DNA from: Lycocorax pyrrhopterus obiensis
Taxonomy: Eukaryota > Chordata > Aves > Passeriformes > Paradisaeidae
NCBI GenBank assembly: GCA_014706295.1
Contig: JACSVZ010000008.1
Coordinates: forward strand, 21,555,659 to 21,619,658
Direction of reading: 5' to 3'
DNA: 64,000 bases
Shown: positions 1 through 15,434 of the stretch, one piece after another
How positions within the stretch are numbered: the first letter of the stretch is position 1
How the letters are laid out: each line of letters starts with the position of its first letter
Notes under the pieces: model-generated
What the model was told of the DNA's origin: nothing
What the model saw: only the letters and a program-made list of their open reading frames with translations
The model's database searches: none
Position numbers and translations under genes: made by a program

Positions 1-3000
1 AGAGTGTGAAAATTATATTATTTTTTTGAGAAACAAGTTTTTTGAAAACATGCTGGACACATTTAAGAGCTGCAGGCAACAAACTTTTTCAGGCAGCACT
101 ACATGACTGCTTCAATTTAGAGTCCACAACTGACTTGCCATAATGCAAAAAATTATGCCAGAGAATGCATAAAATCCATCTTCCTAGGAATCTAAGAGTT
201 CTTAAAGGTGGCCTCTGAGTTTTCAACAAGGATTTACTGGGGCTTTGGGGAAGATCACTGAAGTCTTAAAGGATTCTAGACACACTCCAAAATTCACACA
301 TGAGCTGTGGACCTACAGAGACTCACTGCAGCTTCATTTTTAAAAAGGATGGCTTCTGGCAGTGCATTCTACAGGAAAACTCACCCTGTCAGGAGTCTGG
401 TTCACTGGGCCCTTCAGAGATGCATTAGCTCCTAGAAATGCTGCATTTTCCTCTAAACGGCCTGTGATGAAGGAGTATTTTTCCTTTTTATTTAGAAGAT
501 CAATTAATCTTCAGGCATTAAATATACGAATTTTTTCTGGAAAGATGATAAGAATATTCAAGTTTATTACATTGATACTGTGGGTTTAGCTGTTGCAGAT
601 GCACTCAGAAGATGGGATGGACTTCTAAACTGCTAGAATTTTTAAATATAAAGACAATAAAAAAGTCTCATGAGCTATCTATGTGGAACCTTCAGCTACA
701 TAATTGCAAAGCTATCACCATGGATCTTAGGAGGGACATCATAATTATACAGAATACCTAACTAACCAAATACCTTCTACAGCTCATTGACCACCAAATT
801 CAATTACACATAAATATTACCAGTTTAGAAAAAGGAATCATGTGAATTCTGACTTGTGTTAACTGGCATACATGAGGTTTTTTGCCATGATAACTTTTAA
901 TTTATTTTTTGAACTAGGTGAATTGTGTTAATGTAGGCCTCATAACAGTATTTCTGCATAGCTTAGTAATTATCATGCATAATAAAATATTATGGATGAG
1001 GACAAAGACAGTATTTCCCAACAGTCAGATGTAAAGTGTTACCAAAGTTATTTCTAAAGTTGGAGAAGCACAATTTGATTAAAAGGAGATGGGCTACTAG
1101 GTGGCTTACATGCATGAGAAAATTCACTTGGTACTAAACAAAATTCATATGCATTTTAATAGAGTGTAGTACATACCCTTACAGATATTATGATTTTTCT
1201 AAAGACTTAGATAATTTGTATATATACAAGTAGAGAGTGATGCAACCATTAGCTAATACAGTAATTCAAAATGACTGAATATTGCAATTATTTAATCATT
1301 CAAGATGACAGGATTTCTGATTTCACTGATGTGGTATTCACACTTAACTAAGTTAGATATATATAAAGTTCATCTAGTAACATAAGTGGGAATGTAGTGA
1401 AAAAGACTAATTCAGAAATTTTTAATCAACTATTTTGATATAATTTTCCTGAGGCAAAGTGTGCTTCTACATTGCCTACAATGTACAGAAGTCCAAGTGT
1501 TTTTCTGATGCTGCCTTTTCATGAAGATGACTGCAATGAAATGCTGACATTGCTGCTTGATGACTACTGAAACATTGTCCCTCTCTGATATTGGAGGAAA
1601 GCTGAAACTGCTGAAAATAATTTTAGAATAATTTTAGAAGACACACTCCACTACTGCCAGTGCCTGAATTTATCAGTAGCTGCTACTCCCCAAAGCTCCC
1701 ATGCAAAATCCTGTACCCTGCTCTGTAAGTCTCACACACATCTCCAGGATTCTGACGCGCCCAGTGCTGACACAAAATACAAGATATTGAGCTCAGTGTG
1801 ACAATGAAACGTTAGTCAAAATTTCAGCTCTGAAGTTCAGTTCTGGCCAAATACTATGCATGCTGATGCATCCATAGGCACATTGTATCTGTAGTTCATG
1901 TGAAAATCTGTGGTGTCAGTCCTTTAGTTCAGCCAGAAAACATTCAGAGCCAAAGAGAACACTTTTACCTCCAGCTGAATCACGTGTACTGGCATTGTTC
2001 TCATCTCGGATCACTAGTTTATCTGGACACACCTCTGTTCTAGTAAGAGCTTAGGGACTATCTACCTTGATTGACTCTACTAAGTTTTTCTAAGAGTTTT
2101 GTCACAGAATTACGGGAAAATCAAAAATATTTGCTAGAATTATCCACAGTAAAATCCAAACCCAATCCCAATGGAAGTGAATTCTGAGTGAACCTTCTAT
2201 CAGAACATGTCTCCACCAACCTGCTGATCACTTTATACAGTCCTGTTAGTTTAAGAAGGTTGGAAGAAACCTCTTATTTATTAATATCTTACAGATGCTA
2301 AGAAACCACCCAGGCATGTGTACAAGTTTTTGTTTGTTACAAAAATAATCACTTGACGTACTCTACGCAATTTTATTTCTAAAAGCTGACTGAATTAAAA
2401 TCTTAATCCTCTAGTCAAATCAAGTTTTGTAGCTCAGCTGCTTGTGAAACAGTGATGATGTTCCCCTGATTAAGACTTTAAAATATTGCACACATTATCA
2501 GTACTTGTCATCTCTCATCACTTGAAAAATCCTAGTTTAAATTGGGTGAGGATGGTGTTATATTTCTGGGGCAGTCACTCTCACTCAAGTGAGTCCCTTG
2601 GAGTTCACACACCAAAGGTCACTTGATCCTTCTTATATAGTGATACTTCTTACATACTGGCTTATATAGTGACTGAATCCAGATGAGGTCTGAACTAAGC
2701 CCAGGAGGAGAATCTCCTCATTCCCATTCAGTGACTGCTGCAAATGAGGATTCCTAATATAATGAGAGAGATTTGTGATATAACAGATTCCTTTAAATAC
2801 TCAGATAGGTGCAAACCTACCTAAAGTTATATGGGAGGAGATTTGTATAGTAATAACTAAGAACTCAGCACAGTCATCTCTCCCCATTTCTTAGATCAAA
2901 CAAAAGGGAAAAAAAACTATCTTAATTCTTCCAAATATAAAGCTGCTTTCAGTTTTCAGTGTAGTACAGGACTGAATGGGAAAACACAGCCTTTTTGTCT

Positions 3001-5563
3001 TGCTCATGGCTTTTGAATTAATAGAAGTTTTCAAGTATTAGTGCTGCACAGCCTGCATACTGAAAAAGCAACAGCAGCATGTTCATTAAAAATAGCGGTC
3101 TATATTCCATGAAGTGTTCACTTTTAAAGTCTTGTAAATTAGTTATATAAGCAGCAAATTTGCAATTTAATTAGTAGGAAAATGAAGTGTTTTACATAGT
3201 TCTATTGCAAGTATTCACAACGGTTTGAATATTCTTGGTCTTTCCCTCTTGCTCTACTGATTTTCTAATCTTTTTCCATAAAGGTCAATTCTTCTGGCAT
3301 CAGTATATTTAATGCGCTCAAAATTTTGTACCAGGGGCCTTTATTTTAAAGGGCTTTATTTTACCAGTCAGGCACATCAGTATGTATAATGCAGAGATTC
3401 TCAAAGACTTCCACTGCCACATTCCATGGATTTTTTTTTTTTTTTAGTGTGCTATCATTCTTGCTGAATCACTTCCAGCCTCCTATTAAACTGATATGCC
3501 TTTATTTTGGACAGTAGCAATGTTCATTTTCTAACATAAAAACTTAATATGTTCACCATTTCACTACCTTTTCCTTCTGGACTTCCCAGTTTTACTTTCT
3601 GCATTAAATTGGATGGGAGTACTTTGGTGAATCCTACACGTACACTTCTGGACTCTTACTACTGCTATACCAGATGCTGACATGAGTACCTGAGAGTATG
3701 AATTAATTATTTAGAGCAAGGATCTGAAAGAAATGTGCTCAAGTAGGAAAAGGGACAAGAAAAAATCAATACAGAAAAAAGCTGAGTCTCTCATGCCAAG
3801 TGAAGGATTATCATCGTGTACAAAATTAATAACTAACATTATTAGTTGAAAGACAGTTACTTTTTCAAAACTGGCAGAGTCCCAAACTGTGTATCTCAGC
3901 AATGAGAAATACTTTTATCATCAAGAATTCTGAGTCCTGGAAGCTCTATATATCCACAATGATATGGAAACACTGCTGCCAAGGGCACAGACTCTACTAA
4001 AAATTGTATTCTCATTCTTCTCTATTATCTAACATAAAGAAAAAGTGTTCTAATAGTAAGTATGAGGGTCTAGAAAAGAATAATTAGGAAACTAATTAAT
4101 GGATTTTGATCCTATTTCCCTGACTACACCTTGAGTTATTGTCTTTTGTTTCTTTCACATAGGACACATTACCTGAAAAGCAAAAGTCTTCTCTTAAGCA
4201 CAGGATTAAGTGAATGTCTCAGCTTTAATATAATGAAATAACTTCAATTAATGTCCTATTTTCTTCCACACATAAAAACAAAAATAAAAATTGATTGGCT
4301 ACTTTGTGCTCTTCTGCCACCCTAAATTTTTATATTCCTGCATTTCTTCAATAGACACACATTAAAAATGCAATGGCAAATAGTCATAAGAAAACAAAAC
4401 CATATTCACTGGTTATAGATATCTTATTGTCTGTCTCTTAATTTTATCACCTTGTTGGGGCTCTTTGAGGGCCACACCAAAAGCAGATTCTCCATATAGT
4501 TTTGATATCCTCTAGCTTTTTAGACACACTTTTTTAATGTCTTTGTTGAAAAGCAATAAGCTGAAAATGATGCAGTATATATATCTGAACAAAGCATTTT
4601 CTTACTCTGTAAAACCGACATGGAGAATTCAAGATACTTGTACTTGCTAAGCCATGGTCTATTCAGCAACATTGTGTTAGCATTACTCACCAAGTGGAAT
4701 TAAAAACTGCACTACAGTTACCATGACAACCAGCTGTCTCCCACATACAGCATCAGTTTGAATTTGTGCAGACCATTTCTAACAATGATTTAAGTCAACA
4801 AATTCAGCATTACCCTAAGGTAAAAATCTGGTTTAAGAACAAATAAATATTTTCAGTTTCATAATATTACTTAGCTCAATACATTAATTCCAAGTAGGAC
4901 TTGGGAGATTTTCAGAGAGCTGCAGTGACTTCCCTTAGAAATTAAAGGTGAATAGTAATCTTCTGCTCAATACAAAGTTGAGGACCACTAAAATTCCCAA
5001 TCCCCTGAACATGCAGGAAGCATATGGAGAAGAGACACTGTAACATTCATAGACGAGCTTGTGAAGAAAATGTATTTGAATATTTATTTAATCATTTTTT
5101 AAAATTTACATGTGAATGATGCTGTTGATTACCTTGGGTAGTACCACTAACATCAGTGTATGCTTGCTATACAGACTCTTACCAGAAAAGAAAGCTTAAT
5201 CCACGTTCATCAAAGGTATCAGCCAGCAATTCTCCATTGGGAAAATAACCTGAAACTTGGAATACAATTTTTGTGCTGGGGAATTCTAAAATTCCTTTCC
5301 TAGTAAACTACTGGATTTGATGGGTTTTGTTTGGTTGGTTGGTTTTGCTTTTAACTTCAATAATCCATTTACATGGAAAGAGAAGCCTCATTTGGTTTTG
5401 AAACAGCCAAGCAGTATGAGGTAACAGGAATACATCACATTTACAATGTCTGGCGAAACAGCACACAGTTGCATGTCTGGTCATCAGCATGAAGCATCTA
5501 CCTGGCAACTTCAGATCCTTCTGATCACCAAGAATTCTTTCAGTAAATGGTCAGATTTGACTG
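1..5563. other. Presumed intron sequence, no gene seen
   Basis: AT-rich non-coding sequence, read as the far part of the long intron following the exon at 53366. Open frames are short and lack recognisable domains. The only simple tract of note is a run of 15 T at 3431-3445. No exon, RNA gene or transposon was recognised. Confidence 0.5.
3431..3445. repeat. Poly-T homopolymer, 15 nt
   Basis: Uninterrupted T tract in intronic sequence. It reads as poly-A on the sense (minus) strand. No retroposon body or target-site duplication was recognised beside it. Confidence 0.8.
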
Positions 5564-5942
5564 TGGTTGTTCAGCCTGGAGAAAAGGAGGCTCTGGGGGG
5601 ACCTTACTGCTTTCTACAGCTACCGGAAAGGAGCTTGGTTGAAGAAGGTTGGTCTCTTCTCCCAAGCAATAAGTAACAGGATGAGGTAAAATGGCATCAA
5701 GTTGCTCCAGGGGAGGTTTATATGGGATACCAGAAAAAATGTCTTCACTGAAAGGGCTGTCAAGCATTGGAACAGGCTGCCCAGGGAAGTGGTTGAGTCA
5801 CCATCCCCAGAGGTATTTAAAATACATGTTAGGTGTGGCAATTAGAGATATGGTTTAGTAGTGGAATCGGCAGTGCCAGCTTAATGGCTAGACTCAATGA
5901 TTTTCGAGGTCTTATCCAACCTAAATTATTCTATGTTTCCAT
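5564..5942 (+). mobile_element. CR1 retrotransposon, 3' fragment
   Basis: About 380 bp of the 3' end of a CR1 LINE, sense on the plus strand. Diagnostic stretches are TTCAGCCTGGAGAAAAGGAG at the start, GGTCTCTTCTCCCAAG, CTCCAGGGGAGGTTTA, CATTGGAACAGGCTGCCCAG, and GACTCAATGATTTTCGAGG leading to the terminal CTAAATTATTCTATG. It is 5'-truncated, as most CR1 copies are, with scattered substitutions indicating moderate age. No reverse transcriptase remains. Short open frames on both strands here are by-products of the repeat. Confidence 0.95.
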
Positions 5943-8900
5943 GACTGTCATTGGATAAACACGTAATGACAATGATGAACAGATCTGCTTCAGAACAGTA
6001 GGATGAACAGTTCTGAGGGAAAACAAGAACCTCCACAACATAAGACACACCTGTCAATCGCCCATTTGTACACTGAGAGTGGGGACAGAGAGGAATGTGA
6101 ATGCTTAAAAAAAGGTAGCTAAGCTATTAAAAATGTAATGCATAGTCAAACTAAAGGTAACAAATTAATAACACTACTTTTTATGTAAGCAACTAAAAAA
6201 AATCAAAGGCAGAAAAAACTGTATTTACTAAAGATACTGCAAATATTGCATACTGAACTAAACACATATTAATGATACATTCTACATACACATTTTCCTG
6301 GGAGGAAGTGCCACAACTAAACATTAGTGCCGATTTCCCATTTGGTATATGGTATAGCACTTGTTGCATTACAGACCTTAAAAATACATCAGGAAAGAAA
6401 ACTGATCAAGTAAGTGTAACGCATTTAAAATCAAAACATCCAGAGGCTATAAGAAATCTGATGCTATTAAAAATATTTTTAATCTGTGATTGAGGATTTT
6501 TGGATCCTAAACCTGAGAAAAATACGTAACAATAAAAAATTTTAGTTTTAATAGAATGCTTTCAGTTTTAAATAATTTCAGTTATGGGAGAACGCTGGTC
6601 AGAGGACAAAGACAGAAAAATAAATAAAATCATAGAATAATATCTAAGAGATTGAGGAAGGAAGTAGCACAGAAATTCATTCAGCTCTGGATCACTGTGG
6701 ACACATTTGTTATCAGTGACAGGCAATGTGAAATCAAGCACATACTGAAATCAAACCCTTCTTTAAGGTTACACTAAACTGAACTGACAGGAACACTACA
6801 TGCAAGAAAGAAAAAGAAATGGATTTTCTATATAGCACTTCGATCTTCAACAATGGGAGTGCATAACGTTTAAATGTTAAAACAGGAGAATTCAAGGGAG
6901 AAAAGAGGTAGAAAGCAAGAGAAGGAATAAAATATAACCTGGGGCTCCAAATCCACAAACTCAGACAGGAACAATTATTTTTTTGCCAGCAAAAATGCTG
7001 CACATTCACAGGTAAATGACAATGGGAAAACAAATATGATTGTTAATGGAATTCAACAGATTTGTAATAATCCATTAACTCCTAGATTAAGCTGTAGCGT
7101 AGTATCATAAAATAAAATACAAATTAAAAGTAAATCAAGATGATAATGTAGGCAGATGTGAATAATTTTGCCCTGAAGCTGCATCTATACCCTTGTGTCA
7201 AAGATGCCTTAATAGGGTTCAAGTAGTGTTGCTAACATTAATGGATATTTTCTTGTTACATTTCAAAAAAGTATTTACAGCACAGTAAAAAAAAATATGG
7301 TTCTATGACTATAAACTCAGCCAAAAGGTCTTTCAGATAGCAATTTAAAAAATAGGAAAAATTATTCAGTCGCGCCACTGCATTCCTCTAAAATAGGTGT
7401 CACCAAAATTTTTTGAATAAACTTGTCAGATACATGCTTCTTGAATACAGTACACTTATGGGTGTGCCTGTATTAACATTTTAGTTTAGATTTGGAAAAC
7501 TAGTCTGATATCCTGATATTATTTTCATCCTATCACATTCATATCTGAATGCCAATTTTCCAATTTTCTGATGAGATCTCTACAAAGCCCTGTCACAGTG
7601 CACAACGTGGATTCCATTCCAATGGAACACTCACAAAATGTAACTGATGAGTTACATGGGACCAGACAGGAGCTACTCTGAAACAACTTCAAATACACGA
7701 TATTGCTGTTGGATTCTCAGTTGTGCTCCACAGATTTCAACCTATTGCATTACACTGCTTATTAAAGTGGGATTAAGCAGTTATCATTTTTTACAAATTC
7801 CTTCCTCCCTTCTGTGAGTCAGGCCTCTCCTGGTTCTCTTCCTCTTAAGAGTGATTGTTACCTGTCTATTCCGAAGCCTCAAAAACAACTAAAATGGAGC
7901 TCTTCCTCTTCTCTACACTCTCTCTTTTTCTCCTTCTTTCTAAAATCATGGATAGCTCTGCAATAGCTGCAATCATTTCAACCTGCACATACAGCAACTG
8001 GACTATGGTCTAATCATTGCAACTCGTAACAGGTACCCTCACCTATTGCCTCATTAAAGGACAGCCAGCTGAACCAGAATTGAATGGCTTTTCAAATCAA
8101 AGGCAGTCCACAAACCAAAACTGAGATGAAAATCTTCATCTCTAGACATTAATTGCTACCAGTAAATCTCCTGAAACAGATGTTAATCAGGCAATTAAAA
8201 CCTAATGAAAAAGGTAGGGGAAAGAAACAGGGAGAAGCAGGAAACAAGGAATCTGTGGTTCCCCAGATGATATAGGGACAGCTGATCTGATCTGCCCTTG
8301 CAAATGATTTTATTAGAATAATGGTATACTGGCACAAAATCTTGTACCTTACATAATCAGGTGACTAACACAACACTACCTCATTTAAGGAAACTGCCCC
8401 CAATTGTGGGGTCCTGAAATGTACTAAAACTGCTACATTTATCCATAGGTGGAAGAACTCATATGGGGGAAGGGAAACCACAAGCTCACCACTCTCCAGA
8501 ACATCGTGGTCTGGCTTTAAGGTATCTGCAGGATAGCACTTGAAAAGGCCAGGTTAAAAGCCAGAGCAAAACGCAAAAAGCAGCTTCACTCCGTAACTCC
8601 TGACTCAGGTCTGGAAAAGCCAGAATACGCAGCTCAACAAGAAAGAAATACAAGAAGGAAAGTTAATTTGGTTGATAAGGACAGGAAAGCTAATGCCTGG
8701 CACGCCAGTATTTTTTCACGTTGTAGGAAAGTTATAGGATTTTTTTCTGAGACCTAAATGTACTTCAGCAACCCTTTTTTAACCCAAAAGCTGAAAAGAC
8801 TTCGGATGACTTGAGTTTTTGTCTTCACTCTATTTCCACCACTATTTTTATAGCAGTTTTGGCAAGGAGAGATTTGGATTACGCTCTTTTATCTAGAGAG

Positions 8901-11900
8901 GCTGGCATTTCCTCTTTGAATATAAATATTCTAACAAAAATATGTTGCTATTCCCATTGCTGATTAACTGCTGAAGGTAGATGGAGCAACTCAATTTTAC
9001 CATCAGTCCCATATTCCTTAGAAATACCAGCCTTTTTAAGGTTTTAAAGTATGTATTTATTTGGTCACATTTTAATCTAATCCTGAAATATATTTTCCTC
9101 TGAAGCAAGGGAAAGGCAGTAATTTAAAAATGAACATTTTGAAAGACATTGTGATGTCTGACTAGTTAGTGGACTGAATCAATGAACTGAAAAAATAAAA
9201 ATGATTATTTTCTTCTGAGCAGTTAACCTCTTTTCAGATATGCATAAAGGAATTGATACAATTTCAACTGTCATTTCCAGTCATACAGTGAAAATAAGAT
9301 TTTCTGTTATGGAGATAATCAAATAGGATATTTTTAAGATGTGGCTGACTGAAGCAATTAAGCCAATTCAAAGGTTGTGTTTTAGATAGGTGAGTACATA
9401 ATGAACTGAGAGTTCCTCAGAGAGGTCCATAATCATGTAAGGTGGGAAGAAGTGGACAGTAAAATTGAGTCTGCAGGCAAGAATTGTTGCATGTACCAAT
9501 TTGAATATCTAAAGCAAAACTTTTGAATTTATTATATTGCAGAATTTCACAGGTGGTTTAGAACAGAACATTATAAGGGTACAAGGGGTTTTAAAGAGTG
9601 TTTGATTTTTTTCCCTGCTTAGGCTTCTATATCCTTTTTTCATTCATGATTTTAAGAAAAGACACCAGAATTTGAAATATGCTATATATATAAGGCATGT
9701 GCAATACATATTTTGCAGTAACTTGATACCCTGCTGAAAATGTATCATAAGCTTTAGTCCAATAATATAGTTGGATTTGCTCTGGCAGAGTTTGATTAAA
9801 AAAAAACTTTAATTTTGTAGTTTGATGTACAGCACACATCCTTTTTCTTGTGTGTGTAGGAGAGTTTGCAATTTCACACCGTGAACATTAATTATCACTT
9901 GCTGTATGTACCTTGTAGAAACAAACCCATCTCACAAAATGAACAGAATGAGTACAAGTCAATATCTGCCCGTTCCTCTGAAGACAGAGAGAACATGGAC
10001 TCTTCATACAGGAAATACTGATAAATGGCACCTAAATAATATCAACAGTTCAAGAAAGAACGCAGCAGATCAGCCACTCAACTCTACACTGCTCTGCTCA
10101 TTTACAGCAGTTCAGGGTGTGCTGCAGTCTTTCCTCTGCATCTCAGTGAACACGGGAGTACATAAAAATATTGTGTGATTTAAAATCCAGACTCTGGGTT
10201 TTCACTGTTGTAATTATCAGCAACAAGCACGACTACTTATCCTAAACACTGAAGGTCTTTCCTGGCTAATCAATGAAAAACTTAACACTGGTATTGAAAG
10301 AGGCAGAAGCACTGAGTGTAGGCCAAAGTTTGTTTAAAATAGAATCATTTATTGTCGAAAACCAAATTTCTTCACTTTGACAAAGCAGTGATGGAGAGGA
10401 TGTCTACACAGAGCATGACAGGCTAGAGAACAGATTTATTATACTTGTTTCAATCCAGAAGAACCTCCAGTATGTGTCCTTTTGCTCACATGGTAAATGA
10501 CCAATTGATTTTCTTGTCTCTGTTCAGCAGTAAATAACCTCATAAACACGGCAAGGTAAGGGCAGACATCCAAAATGTCCCAGTTTTGTGCAGTTTTTTG
10601 TGTCTACCAGGTATGAGAGGCACACCACGAGAAGCTGAAACAAATTAGGAGTGCAGGCTTCCTTTCATTACTGCACTGGGGTACAAAATGTCTCTAATAT
10701 GATATAACTTGCCTTTGAAATTGTTTTTCCACAGATCTGAAAGGGTCATTTTCATGTAATTACACTCTGTTGTATTTGACACACACATTAACTCTGCAAA
10801 CCTCTTCTCTGGCATTACATCAATTCATTGCAGATCACACCAAGGTATGTCCAGTGTTAGAGGTTCAGCCCCTTTCGTAAATTCCTAATCCCACCATCCT
10901 TTAGCACCACAAGCCCAACAACTGAAATTCATCAAGAAACCCCCACACACTCTGAATTTAAGTTGGAAGTTCAAACTCACAATTTTAAAGTCCTTTCTTA
11001 AAACCTATGTTCCTGACAACAAACTACAGTTCACCAGCTCTTTGAAAATGCACAAGTTGAAAGGAAAAACTGCTTCTATACTTATATGTTGTCTCACAAT
11101 ACTCTGATTTTCTGAGAACATGGATCAAAAGGCTCACCACTGTCATAGGAATAAACAATACTGAAGTTCAAAACAATGGGGTAGATGCCAGAGAAAAATT
11201 TTCCCCTCTGCTCTGTTAGAGTATTTAATGTGTTGCATGGAGAATTATGTGACAAGAGATAAAAGAGAGAGATCATCTCTATGGAAACAGTGTGGTCTAC
11301 ATCATCGGTAATGGATAGCACAGAAATGAGCTATCCAAATGTTACAAGGCAGTCCAGTAATACAATTATTTGAACTAGTGCCTACATAACCATAATGGAA
11401 CTATAAAATGGTTCACACATATCGCCTGAGAGATTTTACCAACCTTAAGCACCAGAGACGTGATTAAACCTTTAATTGTTTTGGCCTTGCAGTGCAGAAA
11501 GTCCTTGAAGTTCCTTTAGTATATTATCTGTTTCAAGAATTAGAGGTAAACTGCTGTAGCATAATTTTTCACAGATTAATTTTACATATTTAGTACAGTC
11601 TTAGTAACAGACCAGCTAAGTTCAGCCTTAAGTGATGAGTATTTGAAATTAAATAACTCAAAAAAACCCCAAACCAAAATAGACTATGCTAAAATGGCAT
11701 TGTTTTAATTGATAGCTCAAACCTTAATCATGTTTATTCATGATGCAATTTCTTTGGTACCATTATTTCTGATTTTTCATTTTCTTCAGCCCAGATATTA
11801 CACAGCAAGAGACAGAGCAAACTGGCTTCTGCTTCTCCTTGTGCATCACCAGACTTTTACAGTAGTGTCCAGCCAGTCCAAACTACAACAAACCCATTTA

Positions 11901-14900
11901 AAACAAGAATGTCAGAAGTGGCCTAATCTGTGCTGTGAAAAAAATGAGGTTTTGATTTAAATATACAAATTCATGCTTTAAAGTACATCATAACTGGTAA
12001 TGGCTTAATTCAGAAAAAAACCTCTTTTTCATTGGTACAGATTCAAAATGCTGCACAAGAACACACTCCTTATTTTTATAAGGAATAAGTAACATATCTG
12101 AAAATTGGGATGAGTTAAAACAACAGAACTCTTCTATCTGTCTGCTGCATTCAGTGCTGGGTTCTATAACAGATATACTGCATAATGTTTTTATAGCCCC
12201 CAGCAAAGATGCTGATTATAGTGTGCATAACTATCTTAAATCTCAAATCCAAAATTTAGCATGACTAAATTTTACTTTAAACGTTAACTACGTTATTCTC
12301 TTTCTGTTTAGCTACATCAAGCATTTTTACAGGTCTGCAGCTTTGGGGTAATGGTATTTTGGCACACCGAACATCTCAATTTTTACCCTTTCTTGTATTT
12401 GTGTGGTGCATTTAAAGTCTAATGAATTTATACATTGATAGATTAAAAGAAACATAGAAGAAGAAATCTTGACTACTCTGAAGTGCTCATGAATTTTACT
12501 TTGACTTCACTAAGACTAGTATTTCATCCATTCTTCTCCATTTCTCGAGGTTTAAGAATACTACTGCATAGTTATCTTTCTTCTAATGTGAGTTCAAAAC
12601 ACACTGTTCATGTTTCAGAATTAGTTCTCAGTGGGAAACATCTCTGTTGCGTACAATGATGAACTGATATGAAGTTATTGGGAAATTATTTCTTTGTACA
12701 TAAAATAATTGCTTTTTTTTTTCTGAAAAAGTCCAAATGCCTCTGTTTATATTGAAAGTCTGATGGTAAACTTGAGCTGTATGCACCTCAGTAATGTTTC
12801 AGTCTCTTAATATTTATTCCAGTCTACATAGGGGTTTTAGGTCTGATACGCACATGACAAAACAGATTTTTTTGGGAATCTACAGATAAGTATACTGTCC
12901 ATTGGGGAAAATTATCCTCCCAGTACAACTGAAAATTTTCTTGCCAAATTAACAGCTTAAGTGTTTCCTTTCTAGGAATTTATGAGGGATTGAAATGCAT
13001 TTTATGAAACACACAGCATTCAAGACAAGGAAAACAATAACAGTGTGAAAAATCATGTTCAAATCTTCCATCAAACCTCGTAATGAGGCCCATGAAAAAA
13101 ACATGGCATTTCTTAAGAAAAATTGTAAAGCTGACTCAAACCATCACTAAGAGAAATATTTTCTACTACACTTCTGATGAGTACTTGGTATCCAAGAGCT
13201 CTTAATTATACTGAAAAACCAAAACTCTGAGCTGCAGCTGTATACCTTGTTTTGAGAACATCTAAATTGATACCCACACAGATTTCTGGTGCTTAAAAAT
13301 ACAAAACTCTATTAAACCAAATTCTATTTAAGGCCCACATGAGATGCAGTTTGACTTTGCATAAGTTTGCCCATCACATTTACATCCTGCCAAATTAGTG
13401 GGCACAGACTGGATTCAGAGGTTTGAAGATGCACATTTAGACCTATATTTATGCTATGATTTAAATTTATCCAACAGGCTGTATGAAATAAGCAGTAAGT
13501 TGTGTTGTGAACTGGTGCTTTCTAAGGGTACTAAATTTACAACATCTGGGTCAGAAAGAATCATCTATGTGTCTTAGGTCTTTCTGTACATGGTATTTTT
13601 TTCATGAATTGCTTTTTTTGGGAACTTTAATACGAAAACTGGATGCCATCAAACATTTTTGCTTCTATTACTTTTGCTGTTATTTACATGATTTTAAAAA
13701 TTTTTATTATAGTTTCCACGTATGCACCTATTTGAACTGGTACTTGCATGTAAAACTTGCCTGTGCACACTTCGTCTTTTTCATGAAGCAGCATAACTAA
13801 AGCAGTCCCCAATTGTTTAAGAGACAACAGTTATAGCACCTACACTGTATTTTAATTAAGCAGAATACCAGATAGTCTGCTATGTGCTTGACCAGTTACC
13901 CTCTGTCTGTGCCCACCTGAAGACAGAGGATCTGATTTCTGATTGAATCTCCATACCATGCAGTCTGCACAGCTCTGGCATTCAACACTGTCTGCATTTC
14001 TGCAGGTGAAAGCAAGCTAGAGGCCCTAAAAGTTGTGTAGGATAAATAGCAATCTCAAACTTTCCCAGGCTTAAGCAAAGATGGAAGCTTTCATACTTTG
14101 AAAAAATTCACATACCATATATGTATATCCTTAAAAGAACAACAACTGATCTAATAAGAAATCTTCTAGCTTATTTGTGCCAAAAATGTGACTCTGACTT
14201 CAGTCAGCATTTGTTAAGCAAAGACCTACTCCAACATCCACTGTGTGCAAGCTATGGATCAGGAGGAATTTAAGATGAACTGGATTTTGTAGACAGTTTA
14301 ATCATCAGGACCCAAACCTGCCTTGAAGCATATAAAATCTAATTATTTTCATTCCTGAGCAGTCAAAAGGTATGTATTTAAAATGGACTTCAGTGCATAG
14401 ACCTGATAATAATGGTGGTGTTTGTTGAATAAATATGTGTTGCACTACCAGTGCCTCGAAACATCACTAGCACACTTCCATCAAGTAAGAGATTATCTTA
14501 TTTACTTATGGTATATTTAAATTATGAATATAATTTTTTCTCCCATTTGTACTTCAGATGTCATTTTGAGGAATAAATACTTTAAGTTTATATAATAAAT
14601 TTATAACAAAATTAAAGAATGCTTCATTACAAATATAATTACCAATATTCAGCCATCATTCAGCAAGCGTTAGCTGTGATAAACAAATTCAGCAAACATA
14701 GATGTTTTAAAAAGTAATTTTCCACTCTGCACAGTACCAATAATTGAAATTGCTGATCTTGGTTTCTTAGCTCCTAGTAACAGCCAGCTGCATCCAGAGG
14801 CATTACTGTTAAAACAACCTTTTTATTTGATATGTGACTGGCAGATAAAATCCTAATTGAACATACTGACATATCCTTCTCATGCAGCATGATTTTGTGA

Positions 14901-15395
14901 AAAAGCATAGTATATAAACTACTGTGGCTTTCAACATACTCTGGTAGCATTTCATACACTATTTTAGACAAGTGATGAGCTCTAATTTATGCAAACCAAC
15001 TGCAGATATTTTTCATCTGATATTTGGATCATTATGATAGTCACTAATAAATACAAATACTGAATAAAAGGAAAATAAGCCTGACTTGGTTGGCGATTTT
15101 TTTCAGATTTTATGAATAAGATGAGGAGTATTCCATTAGTTTGTTTGGTCAAGTCGTTATTTTGTTGGGCATGATGGCAAATAACAGCTTTCATGATTGG
15201 GATCGCGTGGTATCAGATATATAAAAATATTCAAATACCTTAAGAATAGGTCTACGATTGAAGAAAAGAACCCTGTTACCAATAACAAAATACAAATCAA
15301 TCCTATAACCAATGTGAACCACCATGCAATAACATAAGGAATGAAGAAAAGATACAGTGGCAGAAACTTTTTTTCCTTTGAGATACAGATATAGA
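5943..15395. other. Presumed intron sequence, no gene seen
   Basis: AT-rich intronic sequence. Near 6630 there is a weak hint of an old CR1 tail (AAATCATAGAATAAT), too decayed to call. Open frames are short, low-complexity or T/A-driven. No exon with both splice borders and a recognisable protein was found. Confidence 0.45.
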
Positions 15396-15434
15396 TATGC
15401 ACACACACACACATACATATACACACACACACAT
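15396..15434. repeat. (CA)n microsatellite, interrupted
   Basis: Two AC runs separated by a short ATACATAT interruption, about 39 bp in all. Overlapping minus-strand open frames rich in Val, Cys and Tyr arise from the repeat. Confidence 0.9.

Noticed and set aside
5446..5841. Several open frames on both strands
   Set aside because: They lie in a CR1 retrotransposon fragment and are shadows of it, with no reverse transcriptase motif.
6620..6700. Possible decayed CR1 tail
   Set aside because: Only a short, weak similarity (AAATCATAGAATAAT). Not enough to separate from chance.
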